The notes under the pieces: generated by a model
What the model was told of the DNA's origin: nothing
Database searches by the model: none
The model's input: the letters and a program-made list of their open reading frames with translations, nothing else
Part shown: positions 1 to 9,085 of the stretch, one piece after another
Layout of the letters: the number at the start of each line of letters is the position of its first letter
How positions within the stretch are numbered: the stretch's first letter is position 1
Source of the DNA: Kushneria indalinina DSM 14324
GTDB lineage: Bacteria > Pseudomonadota > Gammaproteobacteria > Pseudomonadales > Halomonadaceae
NCBI RefSeq assembly: GCF_003385845.1
Contig: NZ_QRDJ01000010.1
Coordinates: 20,190-84,189 of the forward strand
Reading direction: 5' to 3'
DNA length: 64,000 nt
Position numbers and translations under genes: made by a program

Positions 1-1343
1 ATAACACCACCGGTGATAACGAAATCCGCTTCACCTTTGCCAACGCCGAGGATCGCAGCCAGGCGCGCGCACTGCTCAATCGTCAGTACAACGAGTTCAC
101 CTTCGCCAACGACGACGACGCAGGCCCGAGGCTCGAGATGACGCTGACCGACCAGGCCGTCAACGACATCCAGGACTACGCCGTCAATCAGAACCTCACG
201 ACGCTTCGCAACCGTGTCAACGAGCTGGGCGTGTCCGAACCGCTCGTGCAGCGCCAGGGTCCCAACCGCATCGTGGTAGAGCTGCCGGGCGTGCAGGACA
301 CGGCCGAGGCCAAGCGCATCGTGGGCGCCACGGCCAATCTCGAGTTCCGTCTCGAAGCCAGCGACAGCACCAGCGCCGATCAGCAGCAGGCGTTCGATTT
401 CCGCAACGACAGTGGTCGTCGAGCCGCACTGGAGCGTGATGTCATCATTACCGGTGATCGCGTCTCCAGCGCCAGCACCTCCTTTGATGACAGCGGCCGC
501 CCCCAGGTCAACATCAATCTTGATGGCCCGGGCGGCAGCCGCATGAACCGCGCCACGCGTGCCAATATCGGCCGCAACATGGCCGTGCTCTTCATCGAGC
601 ACAAGACTCGTACGCGCACCGTCACCCGCGACGGTGAACAGGTCGAGGAGCGCATGCCCTATACCGAGCGCGGCATCATCAGCCTGGCCACCATCCAGAG
701 CGCGCTGGGCAATCAGTTCCGCATCACCGGTCTGGATTCACCGACCGAGGCACGCGAACTGTCGCTGCTGTTGCGTTCGGGCTCGCTGGCCGCGCCCATT
801 TACTTCGCACAGGAGCGCACGATCGGGCCAAGCCTGGGGCAGCAGAACATCGATCGCGGCGTCATGTCGGTCATCGTGGGCCTGATTCTGGTGCTGGCGT
901 TCATGATCGTGCGCTACAAGGGCTTCGGCCTGATCGCCAATCTGGCCCTGACGGTCAACCTGACGCTTCTGATCGCGGCCATGTCGGTACTGGGGGCCAC
1001 CCTGACCCTGCCGGGCATTGCCGGTATCGTGTTGACACTGGGCATGGCGGTGGACGCCAACGTGCTGGTGTTTGAGCGCATACGCGAGGAGATGCGCAGT
1101 CGATCGATACAGCAGGCCATTCATACCGGCTATGAGCGCGCCTTTACCGCCATTCTGGATGCCAACATCACCACCCTGCTGGTGGCGGTCATCCTGTTCT
1201 CGATCGGTACCGGTCCCGTGAAGGGCTTTGCAGTGACGCTCTCGCTGGGCATTCTGACCTCGGTCTTTACCGCTGTCATGGTGAGCCGTGCCCTTACCAA
1301 CCTTGTCGTAGGCGGCAAGTCGCTCAAGAAGCTGTGGATCTGA
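1..1343 (+). CDS. secD: SecD, protein translocase subunit (5' end outside window)
   Basis: SecD works with SecF and the SecYEG channel, using the proton gradient to help draw exported proteins across the inner membrane. The reading frame is open from base 3, so about 446 C-terminal residues are visible and the true start lies upstream. The visible part holds much of the periplasmic head domain, including the segment reading LRNRVNELGVSEP, followed by the C-terminal membrane block of about five helices with the conserved GMAVDANVLVFERIREE stretch typical of the SecD/RND fold. The stop is 12 bases before secF, which has its own GGAGG ribosome site, so the two are an operon as in most gammaproteobacteria. 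Identification is secure; only the N-terminus is missing. Confidence 0.96.
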   Translation, partial: NTTGDNEIRFTFANAEDRSQARALLNRQYNEFTFANDDDAGPRLEMTLTDQAVNDIQDYAVNQNLTTLRNRVNELGVSEPLVQRQGPNRIVVELPGVQDTAEAKRIVGATANLEFRLEASDSTSADQQQAFDFRNDSGRRAALERDVIITGDRVSSASTSFDDSGRPQVNINLDGPGGSRMNRATRANIGRNMAVLFIEHKTRTRTVTRDGEQVEERMPYTERGIISLATIQSALGNQFRITGLDSPTEARELSLLLRSGSLAAPIYFAQERTIGPSLGQQNIDRGVMSVIVGLILVLAFMIVRYKGFGLIANLALTVNLTLLIAAMSVLGATLTLPGIAGIVLTLGMAVDANVLVFERIREEMRSRSIQQAIHTGYERAFTAILDANITTLLVAVILFSIGTGPVKGFAVTLSLGILTSVFTAVMVSRALTNLVVGGKSLKKLWI

Positions 1344-1355
1344 GGAGGCCGGCAA

Positions 1356-2264
1356 ATGACGCAAATTGATTTCATGGGCAAGCGCAAGGCTGCCTACATC
1401 ATCTCCATCCTGTTAACGGTCATCGCCCTCGGGGCGCTGGCCGTCAAGGGCCTGAGTCTGGGTCTTGATTTCACCGGCGGCACCCAGGTCGAGGTGAGCT
1501 ACGCGCAGGCCCCCTCTCTGGACGAGGTTCGTGACGAACTCGGCGAGGCAGGCTTTGGCAATTACTCGGTGCAGACCTTTGGCGCCGATACCGACGTACT
1601 GGTGCGTCTGCAGCAGACCTTCGATGAAGGTATCGGCCAGCAGGTTCTCGGTGCCCTGCAGGCCCAGGGCGAGCAGGTCGAGCTGGTACGCGCCGAATAT
1701 GTCGGCGCCCAGGTCGGCGATCAGCTTCGTGATCAGAGCGGACTGGGCATGCTGATTGCTCTGGGTGTGGTAGCGCTTTATGTGGCCTTTCGCTTCCAGT
1801 ACAAGTTTGCCCTTGGCGCCCTGATCTCGCTGGGTCACGACGTGGTGATCCTGCTGGGCTTTTTTGCCCTGTTCGGCCTCGACTTCGACCTGACGGTACT
1901 GGCCGCGGTACTGGCGGTGATCGGTTATTCGCTCAACGACACCATCATCGTCTATGACCGCATCCGCGAAAACATACGACGTTCCCAGTCCAATGATCTG
2001 GTCAGGATCTTCAACGACGCCATCAACCAGACCCTGTCGCGTACGCTATCGACATCGGGCACCACCCTTCTGGTACTGCTGGCGCTGTTTTTCCTGGGTG
2101 GCGACATGATTCACAACTTCTCGCTGGCCCTGATCGTGGGCGTGGTACTGGGAACGTTCTCCTCCATCTATGTGGCGGCGGCCATGCTGCTGCTGGTCAG
2201 GCTGGAGCGAGAGGATCTGATCCCGGCCAAGCGTGAAAATGCTGCCGATGACGGCATGCCCTGA
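1356..2264 (+). CDS. secF: SecF, protein translocase subunit
   Basis: SecF is the partner of SecD in the membrane complex that couples proton flow to protein export. The 302-residue protein has the expected plan: a first transmembrane helix near residues 10-32, the LGLDFTGGTQVEV motif at the start of the periplasmic domain, and five further helices from about residue 130. The signature IGYSLNDTIIVYDRIREN lies within the membrane block. Length is normal for the family. An AGGAGG site (bases 1342-1347) precedes the ATG by 8 bases. It ends just before a strong hairpin that closes the secDF operon. Confidence 0.97.
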   Translation: MTQIDFMGKRKAAYIISILLTVIALGALAVKGLSLGLDFTGGTQVEVSYAQAPSLDEVRDELGEAGFGNYSVQTFGADTDVLVRLQQTFDEGIGQQVLGALQAQGEQVELVRAEYVGAQVGDQLRDQSGLGMLIALGVVALYVAFRFQYKFALGALISLGHDVVILLGFFALFGLDFDLTVLAAVLAVIGYSLNDTIIVYDRIRENIRRSQSNDLVRIFNDAINQTLSRTLSTSGTTLLVLLALFFLGGDMIHNFSLALIVGVVLGTFSSIYVAAAMLLLVRLEREDLIPAKRENAADDGMP

Positions 2265-2286
2265 GGCCTGCCCCCTTCCGGCCAGC

Positions 2287-2320
2287 AAAAAGGCCCGCCT
2301 CCATGAGGCGGGCCTTTTTT
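2287..2320. terminator. Bidirectional terminator between secF and suhB
   Basis: A perfect stem (AAAGGCCCGCCT paired with AGGCGGGCCTTT) with a short CATG loop is flanked by an A-run on one side and a T-run on the other. It can therefore end transcription of secF on the plus strand and of suhB on the minus strand, which converge here. Confidence 0.9.
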
Positions 2321-2357
2321 ACAGGTTTACAGGTCAACAACGATCAGGGCCCGGGGC

Positions 2358-3164
2358 TCAAAGCTCCGGCAGGTTGGCGTTACCCATCGTCTGCACCAGC
2401 TGCTTGAACAGGCGTGGCGAGGCCGCCATGAGCGCGCCTTCCACCTTGATCTGCGGATTGCCCCGTGGCGTGCCGGACAGCGCCCCACACTCCTTGAGTA
2501 CCAGGCTGATGATGTGCATGTCCTGCTCATCCAGTCCCAGGATAAAGGCGGCATCCACATGGCCGGCACACAGCGCCAGCATGTCCAGCAGCGGACAGCC
2601 GGAGGCGCGCAGCATGTCCACGCGGCCACCCAGCTGGGTGCTCAGGATCTGCCAGGTCGAGAAGTAGCGCTCGCGCATCCAGCTCTCGGGAAGTCCCAGC
2701 GAGATACGGCTGCCATCAATGCTGGTGCGCGTCGGCACACGCATGCGACGGCCGTTGTAGTGGCCCCCTCGTCCGCGGCTGACCAGATACTCTTCATCGG
2801 TGAAGGGAGAAATGATGACGGCATGCTCGGGACGCCCCTTGTAAAGGCATACCATTGACAGCGCGCAGCCCGAGGTACCGGAGGCCAGATTGGCGTAGCC
2901 ATGGAAGATCTCGATCTTCCAGTGATAATCACGTCCTTCACCCCGGCCTTCGTTCCAGCCGATGTAACGTCCCGACATGCCGTGTTCCGGGTACCCCTTG
3001 CCAAACTGCGAGGCAATCAGGGTTTCGGCGCGCTGGGCCGTCTCGCTGAGCAGCGTATCGAGCGTGTTGTCCTCACGGGCAATATCAAGTCGGTCGCGAA
3101 CGCGAACGAACTGTTCCTGGGCGCCACGCAGCGCGCGCAGGGCAAACTGGACCATTGGATGCAT
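2358..3164 (-). CDS. suhB: SuhB / inositol-monophosphatase family protein with degenerate active site
   Basis: Position next to secF and trmJ, the N-terminus MHPM, and full-length similarity (268 residues) mark this as the SuhB orthologue. SuhB is known as an inositol-1-monophosphatase and as a factor in rRNA transcription antitermination. The catalytic motifs are changed. The family motif with EE near residue 67 reads HGMSG at 61-65. WVIDPLDGT reads WKIEIFHGY at 82-90, losing both metal-binding aspartates. The later WD motif reads QD at 214-215, keeping only the Asp. The fold-defining segments around them are preserved and the frame is intact, so the protein is probably made but catalytically inactive. 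The ATG at 3164 was chosen over an in-frame TTG at 3170 because GAGGA lies 6 bases upstream and because orthologues start MHPM. Confidence 0.85.
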   Translation of the reverse strand: MHPMVQFALRALRGAQEQFVRVRDRLDIAREDNTLDTLLSETAQRAETLIASQFGKGYPEHGMSGRYIGWNEGRGEGRDYHWKIEIFHGYANLASGTSGCALSMVCLYKGRPEHAVIISPFTDEEYLVSRGRGGHYNGRRMRVPTRTSIDGSRISLGLPESWMRERYFSTWQILSTQLGGRVDMLRASGCPLLDMLALCAGHVDAAFILGLDEQDMHIISLVLKECGALSGTPRGNPQIKVEGALMAASPRLFKQLVQTMGNANLPEL

Positions 3165-3441
3165 GATCAATCCTCGAACCGAGTGCTGTTAAAGAGCGAA
3201 GGCGGGTCAGTAGCTGACAGAGTCAAACGCCGCCGGGGCGACATGCCATCAGGCGGTCACACCGGCGACGCGATAAATGAGTAATCTGAAAAAGCGGACT
3301 GCCCGGAAAAGTGGCCGACGATGCTAGCAGAGACGCCAGGAACTCGCCAGCGCTCAATCAGGACAGGAAGTGGCCGCACCATGTTAGAATCATACCTTCT
3401 ACTGCCCAACGGCCCACGTTTTCTGTATCACGGCGATTTTC

Positions 3442-4242
3442 ATGCTAGAGCGCATTCGTATTGTTCTGATTGGCACCAGCCATCCCGGTAATATCGGCGC
3501 CGCCGCGCGCGCCATGAAAACCATGGGGCTTGAGCAGCTCGCGCTGGTCGCGCCGCGCTGCGACGGCATCACCCCCGAGGCCATTGCCAGGGCCTCGGGC
3601 GCCGATGACATCCTCGAGCGTGCCACGCTGCATGACACGCTTGAGCCGGCGCTGACAGACTGCCGCTGGGTAGTGGGCGCCAGCGCACGCTCGCGACACC
3701 TGCCCTGGCCGCTGTGCTCACCGCGTGAGTTCTCCACCCGCCTGCCGGGAGAGATGCAGGGCCACGAAGGCACGGTCGCGCTGGTCTTTGGTCGCGAGGA
3801 CAAGGGGCTGACCAACGAAGAGCTCCAGCGCTGCCATACGCATGTGCATATTCCGACATCGGCCGACTATAGTTCGCTCAATCTGGCGGCGGCCGTACAG
3901 GTACTGGCCTATGAATGCCGTCAGTCCTTTCTTTCTACCCAGGCCAGTACGTCCGACACCCTGCCCGGCTCGGCCTACACGTTCGGGGTGGAATGGGACA
4001 ATCCGCTGGCCAGTCACGCCGACACCGAGCGCTTTTTTGAGCATCTTGAGCGCACCCTGATCGATATCGGCTTTCATGACCCCGGCAATCCGCGCCAGCT
4101 GATGGCCCGTCTGCGGCGGCTTTACATGAGAAGCCGGCTGGACGTCATGGAACTCAACATGCTGCGCGGCATCCTGACGCATGTGAATCGCCTGCAAAAC
4201 GCCCCCGGCAAGCCCGCGGAGCGCGACGACACATCACAATGA
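3442..4242 (+). CDS. trmJ: TrmJ, tRNA (cytidine/uridine-2'-O-)-methyltransferase
   Basis: TrmJ methylates the ribose 2'-OH of nucleotide 32 in the anticodon loop of several tRNAs, using S-adenosylmethionine. The 266-residue protein belongs to the SPOUT superfamily. The opening RIRIVLIGTSHPGNIGAAARAMK is the family signature, LVFGREDKGLT near residue 113 is the second conserved motif, and HIPTSADYSSLNLAAAVQVL near 136 forms the knotted SAM site. A typical C-terminal extension follows. It is divergent from suhB. In Pseudomonas a cysE gene often sits between trmJ and iscR, but here iscR follows directly. Length and motifs are normal. Confidence 0.94.
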   Translation: MLERIRIVLIGTSHPGNIGAAARAMKTMGLEQLALVAPRCDGITPEAIARASGADDILERATLHDTLEPALTDCRWVVGASARSRHLPWPLCSPREFSTRLPGEMQGHEGTVALVFGREDKGLTNEELQRCHTHVHIPTSADYSSLNLAAAVQVLAYECRQSFLSTQASTSDTLPGSAYTFGVEWDNPLASHADTERFFEHLERTLIDIGFHDPGNPRQLMARLRRLYMRSRLDVMELNMLRGILTHVNRLQNAPGKPAERDDTSQ

Positions 4243-4272
4243 CAGCGCCGGATTTTCGAGCCTCTGCCCGTA

Positions 4273-4305
4273 ATTGTTGACCAAATCTCTCGGGATTATC
4301 ATAAT
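4273..4305 (+). promoter_or_regulatory. iscR promoter with IscR type-1-like operator
   Basis: A -35 element TTGACC (4277-4282) and a -10 element CATAAT (4300-4305) are separated by exactly 17 bases. The sequence GTTGACCAAATCTCTCGGGA across the -35 closely resembles the [2Fe-2S]-IscR binding site in front of E. coli iscR. The overlap with the -35 fits known autorepression by holo-IscR. This is a motif match by eye and has not been tested. Confidence 0.62.
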
Positions 4306-4338
4306 CGGCAATTACTGTCATGCTGCGGAATCTGGATC

Positions 4339-4815
4339 ATGCGTCTGACGACCAAGGGCCGCTACGCCGTTACAGCCATTCTCGATCTGGCCCTGCACGG
4401 TGACGGCTCGCCCATCAGCCTGGCCGATATTTCTACGCGTCAGGACATCTCGCTCTCCTATCTCGAGCAGCTTTTTGCCCGGCTGCGTCGTCAGGGCCTC
4501 GTGACCAGCGTTCGTGGTCCGGGCGGCGGCTATCTGCTGGCCAGAGCGCCCGGCGATATTTCTGTGGCCAGCATCATCGACGCGGTCAACGAATCCATTG
4601 ATGCCACCCGCTGCCAGGGCACGGGCGACTGTCAGCAGGGCACGACCTGTCTGACCCACCATCTCTGGAGCGATCTGTCCGATGCCATACACGATTTTCT
4701 CGAGCGTATTACGCTTGAGGAGCTGATCCATCGTCACGAGGTTCAGCGCATCGCCAGTCAGCAACACGACAGCGCCAATCAGATTGCCGTGCTGCCGGTT
4801 GCCCATACGTCATAA
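4339..4815 (+). CDS. iscR: IscR, Fe-S cluster-sensing Rrf2 transcription regulator
   Basis: IscR senses [2Fe-2S] status and controls iron-sulfur assembly genes. The 158-residue protein starts with the canonical [11 protein letters not shown] winged-helix region. It carries the three cluster cysteines at 92, 98 and 104 plus His107, in the same positions as in E. coli IscR, so it can ligate a cluster. The recognition helix region ([11 protein letters not shown]) is intact. It is the first gene of a short operon with iscS and iscA, and an IscR-like operator overlaps its -35. The C-terminus is typical, with an acid- and Gln-rich tail. Confidence 0.95.
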   Translation: MRLTTKGRYAVTAILDLALHGDGSPISLADISTRQDISLSYLEQLFARLRRQGLVTSVRGPGGGYLLARAPGDISVASIIDAVNESIDATRCQGTGDCQQGTTCLTHHLWSDLSDAIHDFLERITLEELIHRHEVQRIASQQHDSANQIAVLPVAHTS

Positions 4816-4866
4816 TGTCATTGTGCGTCGTGTTGATGGTCATGACGTTGGATAAAGGAAAACATC

Positions 4867-6024
4867 ATGAGCACCATGCCTCTCTACCTTGACTACGCGG
4901 CCACGACCCCGGTCGACCCGCGTGTTGCCGAGGTCATGGCACGTCATCTCACGCTGGAAGGCACCTTTGCCAATCCGGCCTCACGCAGTCACATGTCGGG
5001 CTGGCTGGCCGAGCAGGCCGTCGAGACCGGCCGGCGTCAGGTCAGCGACCTGATCGGCGCCGACCCGCGCGAGATTGTCTGGACCTCGGGGGCAACCGAG
5101 GCCGACAACCTGGCGCTGATCGGCTACATGCGCGCCCATCGTGACCGCGGTCGTCATCTGATTACCTCCGCCATTGAACACAAGGCCGTGCTCGACAGCG
5201 CCGCCGCTCTTGAGCAGGAAGGCTTCGAGGTCACCCGCCTGATGCCGCACGCCGATGGCACGGTATCGCCCGAGGACCTGAAGGCCGCACTGCGCCCGGA
5301 CACCGTTCTGGTCTCATTGATGGCGGTCAACAACGAGCTGGGCAGTATCAATGACCTGCAGGCGCTGGGCAGTATCGCGGCCGAGCATGGCGCGGCCTTC
5401 CATGTGGATGCCGCTCAGGCCGCCGGCCGGATCGAGCTGGACATGAGCGCCCTGCCCATCGACATGCTGTCGCTGTCTGCACACAAGGCCTACGGCCCCA
5501 AGGGTATCGGGGCCCTCTTTGTACGACGCGGCATCCGCATCGAGGCGCTGATTCACGGCGGCGGCCACGAGCGCGGCATGCGCTCCGGCACGTTGCCGAC
5601 GCATCAGATTGCCGGCATGGGAAAGGCCTTTGCTCTGGCGCAAGACGAGCAGGCCAGCGACAACGCCCATCTTGAACAGCTTGGTCAACAGTTTCGACAG
5701 GGGCTTCGCCGGCTCGAGGGCACCTGGATCAATGCCGGGGGCGGCGAGCACGTGACCAATATCATCAATGTCGGCTTTGAAGGGGTCGACGGCGAGGCGC
5801 TGATCATGGCGCTACGCGGGCTGGCGGTGTCTACCGGCTCGGCCTGCAACTCGGCAAGCGTCGACCCCTCCTATGTCCTGACCGGCATTGGTTTGACACG
5901 CGAACAGGCGCTGGCCTCGATCCGCTTCAGTTTTGGCCGTTTCAGCCGGGTCGAAGAGATCGATCAGGCCCTTGAATCACTCTCGAACGCTCTGGGAAGC
6001 CTGCGTACCCGCCAGAGCGCCTGA
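4867..6024 (+). CDS. iscS: Cysteine desulfurase, IscS type, with shortened C-terminus
   Basis: This PLP enzyme takes sulfur from cysteine to form a protein persulfide for Fe-S clusters and tRNA thiolation. Visible residues include His105, Asp181, the PLP lysine Lys207 ([10 protein letters not shown]) and the catalytic Cys327 ([10 protein letters not shown]). It is 385 residues, against about 404 for E. coli IscS. The family's conserved C-terminal tail, ending near LNSIEWAHH and used to dock IscU, is not present. The protein stops after a helix ending RTRQSA. No iscU gene follows, which fits the missing dock. The ATG at 4867 has an AAGGA ribosome site. Function as a desulfurase is secure, but the scaffold it serves is unclear. 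Confidence 0.92.
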   Translation: MSTMPLYLDYAATTPVDPRVAEVMARHLTLEGTFANPASRSHMSGWLAEQAVETGRRQVSDLIGADPREIVWTSGATEADNLALIGYMRAHRDRGRHLITSAIEHKAVLDSAAALEQEGFEVTRLMPHADGTVSPEDLKAALRPDTVLVSLMAVNNELGSINDLQALGSIAAEHGAAFHVDAAQAAGRIELDMSALPIDMLSLSAHKAYGPKGIGALFVRRGIRIEALIHGGGHERGMRSGTLPTHQIAGMGKAFALAQDEQASDNAHLEQLGQQFRQGLRRLEGTWINAGGGEHVTNIINVGFEGVDGEALIMALRGLAVSTGSACNSASVDPSYVLTGIGLTREQALASIRFSFGRFSRVEEIDQALESLSNALGSLRTRQSA

Positions 6025-6077
6025 GTATCGTTTATCATTTCGCGCGTTTGATGCGCATCACCGGGGAGGACAACATC

Positions 6078-6404
6078 ATGGCCCGGATCTCGATTTCCGA
6101 AGCCGCCGCCCACCAGATCCGCCACGTGCTCGATGAGCGCGGCAGTGGCGAGGGACTGCGTGTGGCGGTCAAGCCAAGCGGCTGCTCGGGCTACAGCTAT
6201 GTGCTCGACTTTGCCGACCACGTTGAGGCCGATGATCAGGTGTTCGAGGATCATGGCGTCAGGGTCATCGTGGATAGTGACGCCCTCTCTGTCCTTGACG
6301 GTACCGAGGTGGATTACGTCAGTGAAGGCCTTAACCGCTTCTTTCGCTTCAACAATCCCAATGTGCGCGATGAGTGCGGGTGCGGAGAAAGCTTCAGCGT
6401 CTGA
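6078..6404 (+). CDS. iscA: IscA/ErpA-type Fe-S carrier
   Basis: A-type carriers bind iron or [2Fe-2S]/[4Fe-4S] clusters and pass them to target enzymes. The 108-residue protein has the HesB/IscA fold and the three cluster cysteines, Cys36 (SGCSGYSY), Cys100 and Cys102 (ECGCGESF). The ATG at 6078 is preferred over the in-frame ATG at 6048 because GGGGAGG stands 8 bases upstream and the family begins close to this point. It lies 53 bases after iscS and probably shares its transcript. Sequence alone does not separate IscA from ErpA; the isc location favours IscA. Confidence 0.9.
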   Translation: MARISISEAAAHQIRHVLDERGSGEGLRVAVKPSGCSGYSYVLDFADHVEADDQVFEDHGVRVIVDSDALSVLDGTEVDYVSEGLNRFFRFNNPNVRDECGCGESFSV

Positions 6405-6447
6405 CCCGACGGTGACCACTGCGGATGCATGTTGCGCCGGCTATGGC

Positions 6448-6501
6448 TATAATGGCGCGATTTTTGCCGGAGCCGGCAGCTGTTAAAGCGGCTGCCGGCT
6501 C
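6448..6501 (+). promoter_or_regulatory. Candidate ndk promoter and leader hairpin
   Basis: A consensus -10 TATAAT (6448-6453) is followed by a GC-rich GGCGCG discriminator. Downstream is a perfect 11-base-pair inverted repeat, GAGCCGGCAGC (6470-6480) with GCTGCCGGCTC (6491-6501). No good -35 is evident and no T-run follows the hairpin. It may stabilise the ndk leader or weakly end transcription from iscA. Confidence 0.45.
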
Positions 6502-6559
6502 TGCGCTATCCTGAATCACGAATATCTTGAACTCATCACCCTGTCAGGAGCCCTTTAAC

Positions 6560-6988
6560 ATGGCCCAGGAACGTACTCTCTCCATCATCAAGCCGGACGC
6601 CGTTGCCAAGAACGCCGTTGGCGACATCATCTCTCGTTTCGAGAAAGCCGGTCTGCAGGTTGTGGCCTGCAAGATGGTCAGCCTGTCCCAGGAAAAGGCC
6701 GAGGGCTTTTACGCCGAGCACCGCGAGCGTCCCTTCTTCAACGATCTGGTCTCGTTCATGACTTCCGGTCCGGTCGTTGTTCAGGTCCTCGAAGGTGACA
6801 ACGCCATCGCCAAGAACCGTGAGCTGATGGGCGCCACCGACCCGAAGAAGGCCGAAGCCGGCACCATTCGCGCCGATTTCGCCACTTCCATCGACGCCAA
6901 CGCCGTTCACGGTTCCGATGCACCGGAATCCGCTCAGCGCGAAGTTTCCTATTTCTTCTCCGATGAAGAGATCTGCCCGCGCGGCTGA
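6560..6988 (+). CDS. ndk: Nucleoside diphosphate kinase
   Basis: Ndk balances nucleoside triphosphate pools by moving the gamma-phosphate through a histidine intermediate. The 142-residue sequence has the active-site His117 inside [12 protein letters not shown], the N-terminal [12 protein letters not shown] strand and the conserved RPFF segment. Length equals the family norm. The ATG at 6560 matches the MAQERTLSI start of orthologues and follows a CAGGAG site. Codon use is strongly biased toward preferred codons, suggesting high expression. It lies between isc genes and rlmN, as in Pseudomonas. Confidence 0.97.
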   Translation: MAQERTLSIIKPDAVAKNAVGDIISRFEKAGLQVVACKMVSLSQEKAEGFYAEHRERPFFNDLVSFMTSGPVVVQVLEGDNAIAKNRELMGATDPKKAEAGTIRADFATSIDANAVHGSDAPESAQREVSYFFSDEEICPRG

Positions 6989-7003
6989 TTGCCCGCTGCG
7001 CCC

Positions 7004-7043
7004 GGCCGTCATCTGCCCCCGGGGGCAGGTGGCGGCCTTCTTT
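7004..7043 (+). terminator. Terminator after ndk
   Basis: A nearly perfect 17-base-pair stem (GGCCGTCATCTGCCCCC with GGGGGCAGGTGGCGGCC, two G-U pairs) is followed by TTCTTTC. It separates ndk from rlmN. Confidence 0.75.
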
Positions 7044-7071
7044 CTCCCATGACACCAGCGAGCTCACTGCC

Positions 7072-8205
7072 ATGACACAGACTGCCACGACGACGCCCGT
7101 CAATCTTCTGGGTCTTTCACGCAGCCAGATGGAACAGTTTTTCATTGATCAGGGCGAGAAGAAATTTCGCGCCGCCCAGGTCATGAAGTGGATCCATCAT
7201 GAGGGTGTCGATGATTTCTCGCAGATGACCAATATTTCCAAGGCCCTGCGTGACAAGCTCTCACGCGTGGCCGAAATTCGTGGGCCGAAGGTGGTCTATG
7301 AAGGCCAGTCCAGCGATGGTACCCAGAAATGGGTGCTGGAAGTGGAAGATGGCAGCTTTGTGGAAACCGTCCTGATTCCATCCGAAAACGGCAGTCGACG
7401 CACGCTGTGCGTCTCCTCCCAGGTGGGCTGTTCACTGGACTGCAGTTTCTGTTCGACCGGCAAGCAGGGGTTTCAGCGCAACCTGACTGCCGCTGAAGTC
7501 ATTGGCCAGCTCTGGGTGGCCCAGGCCAGCGCCGGTGGGCGCATGGGGCATGATGACGGCCGCCGCGCCGTGACCAACGTGGTCATGATGGGCATGGGCG
7601 AGCCGCTTTTGAACTACGACAATGTCGTGCCGGCCATGCACCTGATGCTCGATGACAACGGCTATGGCCTCTCCAAGCGCCGCGTCACCCTGTCGACCTC
7701 GGGCGTGGTCCCCATGATCGAAAAACTCGGCGATGAAATCGACGTGGCCCTGGCCATTTCGCTGCACGCCGCCAACGACGAGCTTCGCAACACCCTGGTG
7801 CCGCTCAACCGCAAGTACAACATTGCAACGCTGCTGGATTCTTGCCGGCGCTATCTGACCAAAAGCGATGGCACCCGCCATATCACCATCGAATACACCC
7901 TGATCAAGGACGTCAACGATCAGCGGGAACATGCCGAGCAGCTGGCCGAAGTGCTGGGGGATCTGCCCTGCAAGATCAATCTGATTCCCTTCAACCCTTT
8001 CCCGCATGCCGGCTATGAAAAGCCGTCACGCAATCAGGTAATGCGCTTTCAGACATGGCTTTACGAGCTGGGCCACAACGCCCCGGTACGCACGACGCGC
8101 GGTGACGACATCGATGCGGCCTGCGGACAGCTGGTGGGACGCGTCAAGGACCGCACCAAACGTGCCGAACGCTATATCAAGGCCGTCCAGCTCGACGCGT
8201 CATGA
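7072..8205 (+). CDS. rlmN: RlmN, dual-specificity 23S rRNA/tRNA adenine-C2 methyltransferase
   Basis: RlmN is a radical-SAM enzyme that methylates C2 of adenine 2503 in 23S rRNA and adenine 37 in some tRNAs. The CxxxCxxC cluster motif is at Cys120, Cys124 and Cys127 (GCSLDCSFC). The C-terminal catalytic cysteine, the one that becomes methylated, is Cys351 in [12 protein letters not shown]. The GMGEPLLN stretch and the second-half radical-SAM barrel are present. At 377 residues it is full length. A strong hairpin upstream suggests it has its own promoter or depends on read-through from ndk. Confidence 0.97.
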   Translation: MTQTATTTPVNLLGLSRSQMEQFFIDQGEKKFRAAQVMKWIHHEGVDDFSQMTNISKALRDKLSRVAEIRGPKVVYEGQSSDGTQKWVLEVEDGSFVETVLIPSENGSRRTLCVSSQVGCSLDCSFCSTGKQGFQRNLTAAEVIGQLWVAQASAGGRMGHDDGRRAVTNVVMMGMGEPLLNYDNVVPAMHLMLDDNGYGLSKRRVTLSTSGVVPMIEKLGDEIDVALAISLHAANDELRNTLVPLNRKYNIATLLDSCRRYLTKSDGTRHITIEYTLIKDVNDQREHAEQLAEVLGDLPCKINLIPFNPFPHAGYEKPSRNQVMRFQTWLYELGHNAPVRTTRGDDIDAACGQLVGRVKDRTKRAERYIKAVQLDAS

Positions 8206-8323
8206 TCGCTCTGCCAGGGACTGTCCGTCATCGGCTTGACTTGACGGAGTACCGGCGCTTTGATGGGCAACGCTATTGTTAATATTTGACAGATTCGGGC
8301 ATGTTCATCACGTCAGGAAGTCG

Positions 8324-9019
8324 ATGATTCACTTGCGCTGCACCCTCAGGATATCGCTGGTCATGATGACCCTGTTGCTCATGGTTGCAGCGCTTTCAGG
8401 CTGCGCCAGCCATGGCAGCAATGTAGCGTCTTCCGAGGAATCGCCGACCACGGCCTACACTCAGCTGGGTATGGCCTATCTGCAGCGCGATGATCTGGAC
8501 CGCGCCCAGCAGGCCTTCGGGCGAGCCATCGACCTTTCTGCCAACGACCCCGAGGCCCTGCAGGGGCTTGCCCTGATCTACCAGCGCCAGGGCGAAACGG
8601 CCAGCGCCGATCAATATTTCCAGCGTGCCCTGAGCGCACGTCCCTCGTTTACCCAGGCACGCAACAATTACGCGGCGTTTCTGTTCAGCCAGAACCGTAT
8701 CCCGCAGGCCTGTGAACAGCTTGAACAGGCCACCACGGATCTACGCTATGAACGCCGCGCCCAGCTTTTCACCAATCTGGGCCAGTGTCGCGAGCGTCAG
8801 GGCGACCATGGTGACGCGGCGGCGTCCTATCAGCGCGCCCTGCAGCTTGACGATCGCCAGCCCCGTGCATGGCTGGGGCTGGCCCGGGCCCAGTATCAAC
8901 AGCAACAATCTGATGCCGCCCGCGCGTCTCTCGATCACTATATCCGGCTGGCCGGTCCCGATGACGAGAGTACACAGCTGTCTCAAAAGCTTTATGGCGG
9001 GGCGTCGCATGATGGGTAA
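8324..9019 (+). CDS. pilF: PilF/PilW, type IV pilus biogenesis TPR lipoprotein
   Basis: PilF (PilW) is an outer-membrane lipoprotein that helps the PilQ secretin assemble. A lipoprotein signal ends in LSGC (cysteine near residue 29). Several TPR repeats follow, seen as A...QLGMAYLQRDDLDRAQQAFGRAIDL, then repeated alanine/leucine helices up to about residue 220. The ATG at 8324 is preferred over an earlier TTG because AGGAA lies 5 bases upstream and because this start gives a standard lipoprotein signal. The rlmN-pilF-rodZ-ispG order is conserved in Pseudomonas, which supports the name. No other pilus gene is in the window. Confidence 0.85.
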   Translation: MIHLRCTLRISLVMMTLLLMVAALSGCASHGSNVASSEESPTTAYTQLGMAYLQRDDLDRAQQAFGRAIDLSANDPEALQGLALIYQRQGETASADQYFQRALSARPSFTQARNNYAAFLFSQNRIPQACEQLEQATTDLRYERRAQLFTNLGQCRERQGDHGDAAASYQRALQLDDRQPRAWLGLARAQYQQQQSDAARASLDHYIRLAGPDDESTQLSQKLYGGASHDG

Positions 9020-9085
9020 GACTGCCTTACGTCAAACGCCGAAAAAGGAACACTTCGTGCCACGACCGAACAAGGAACATTTTGC

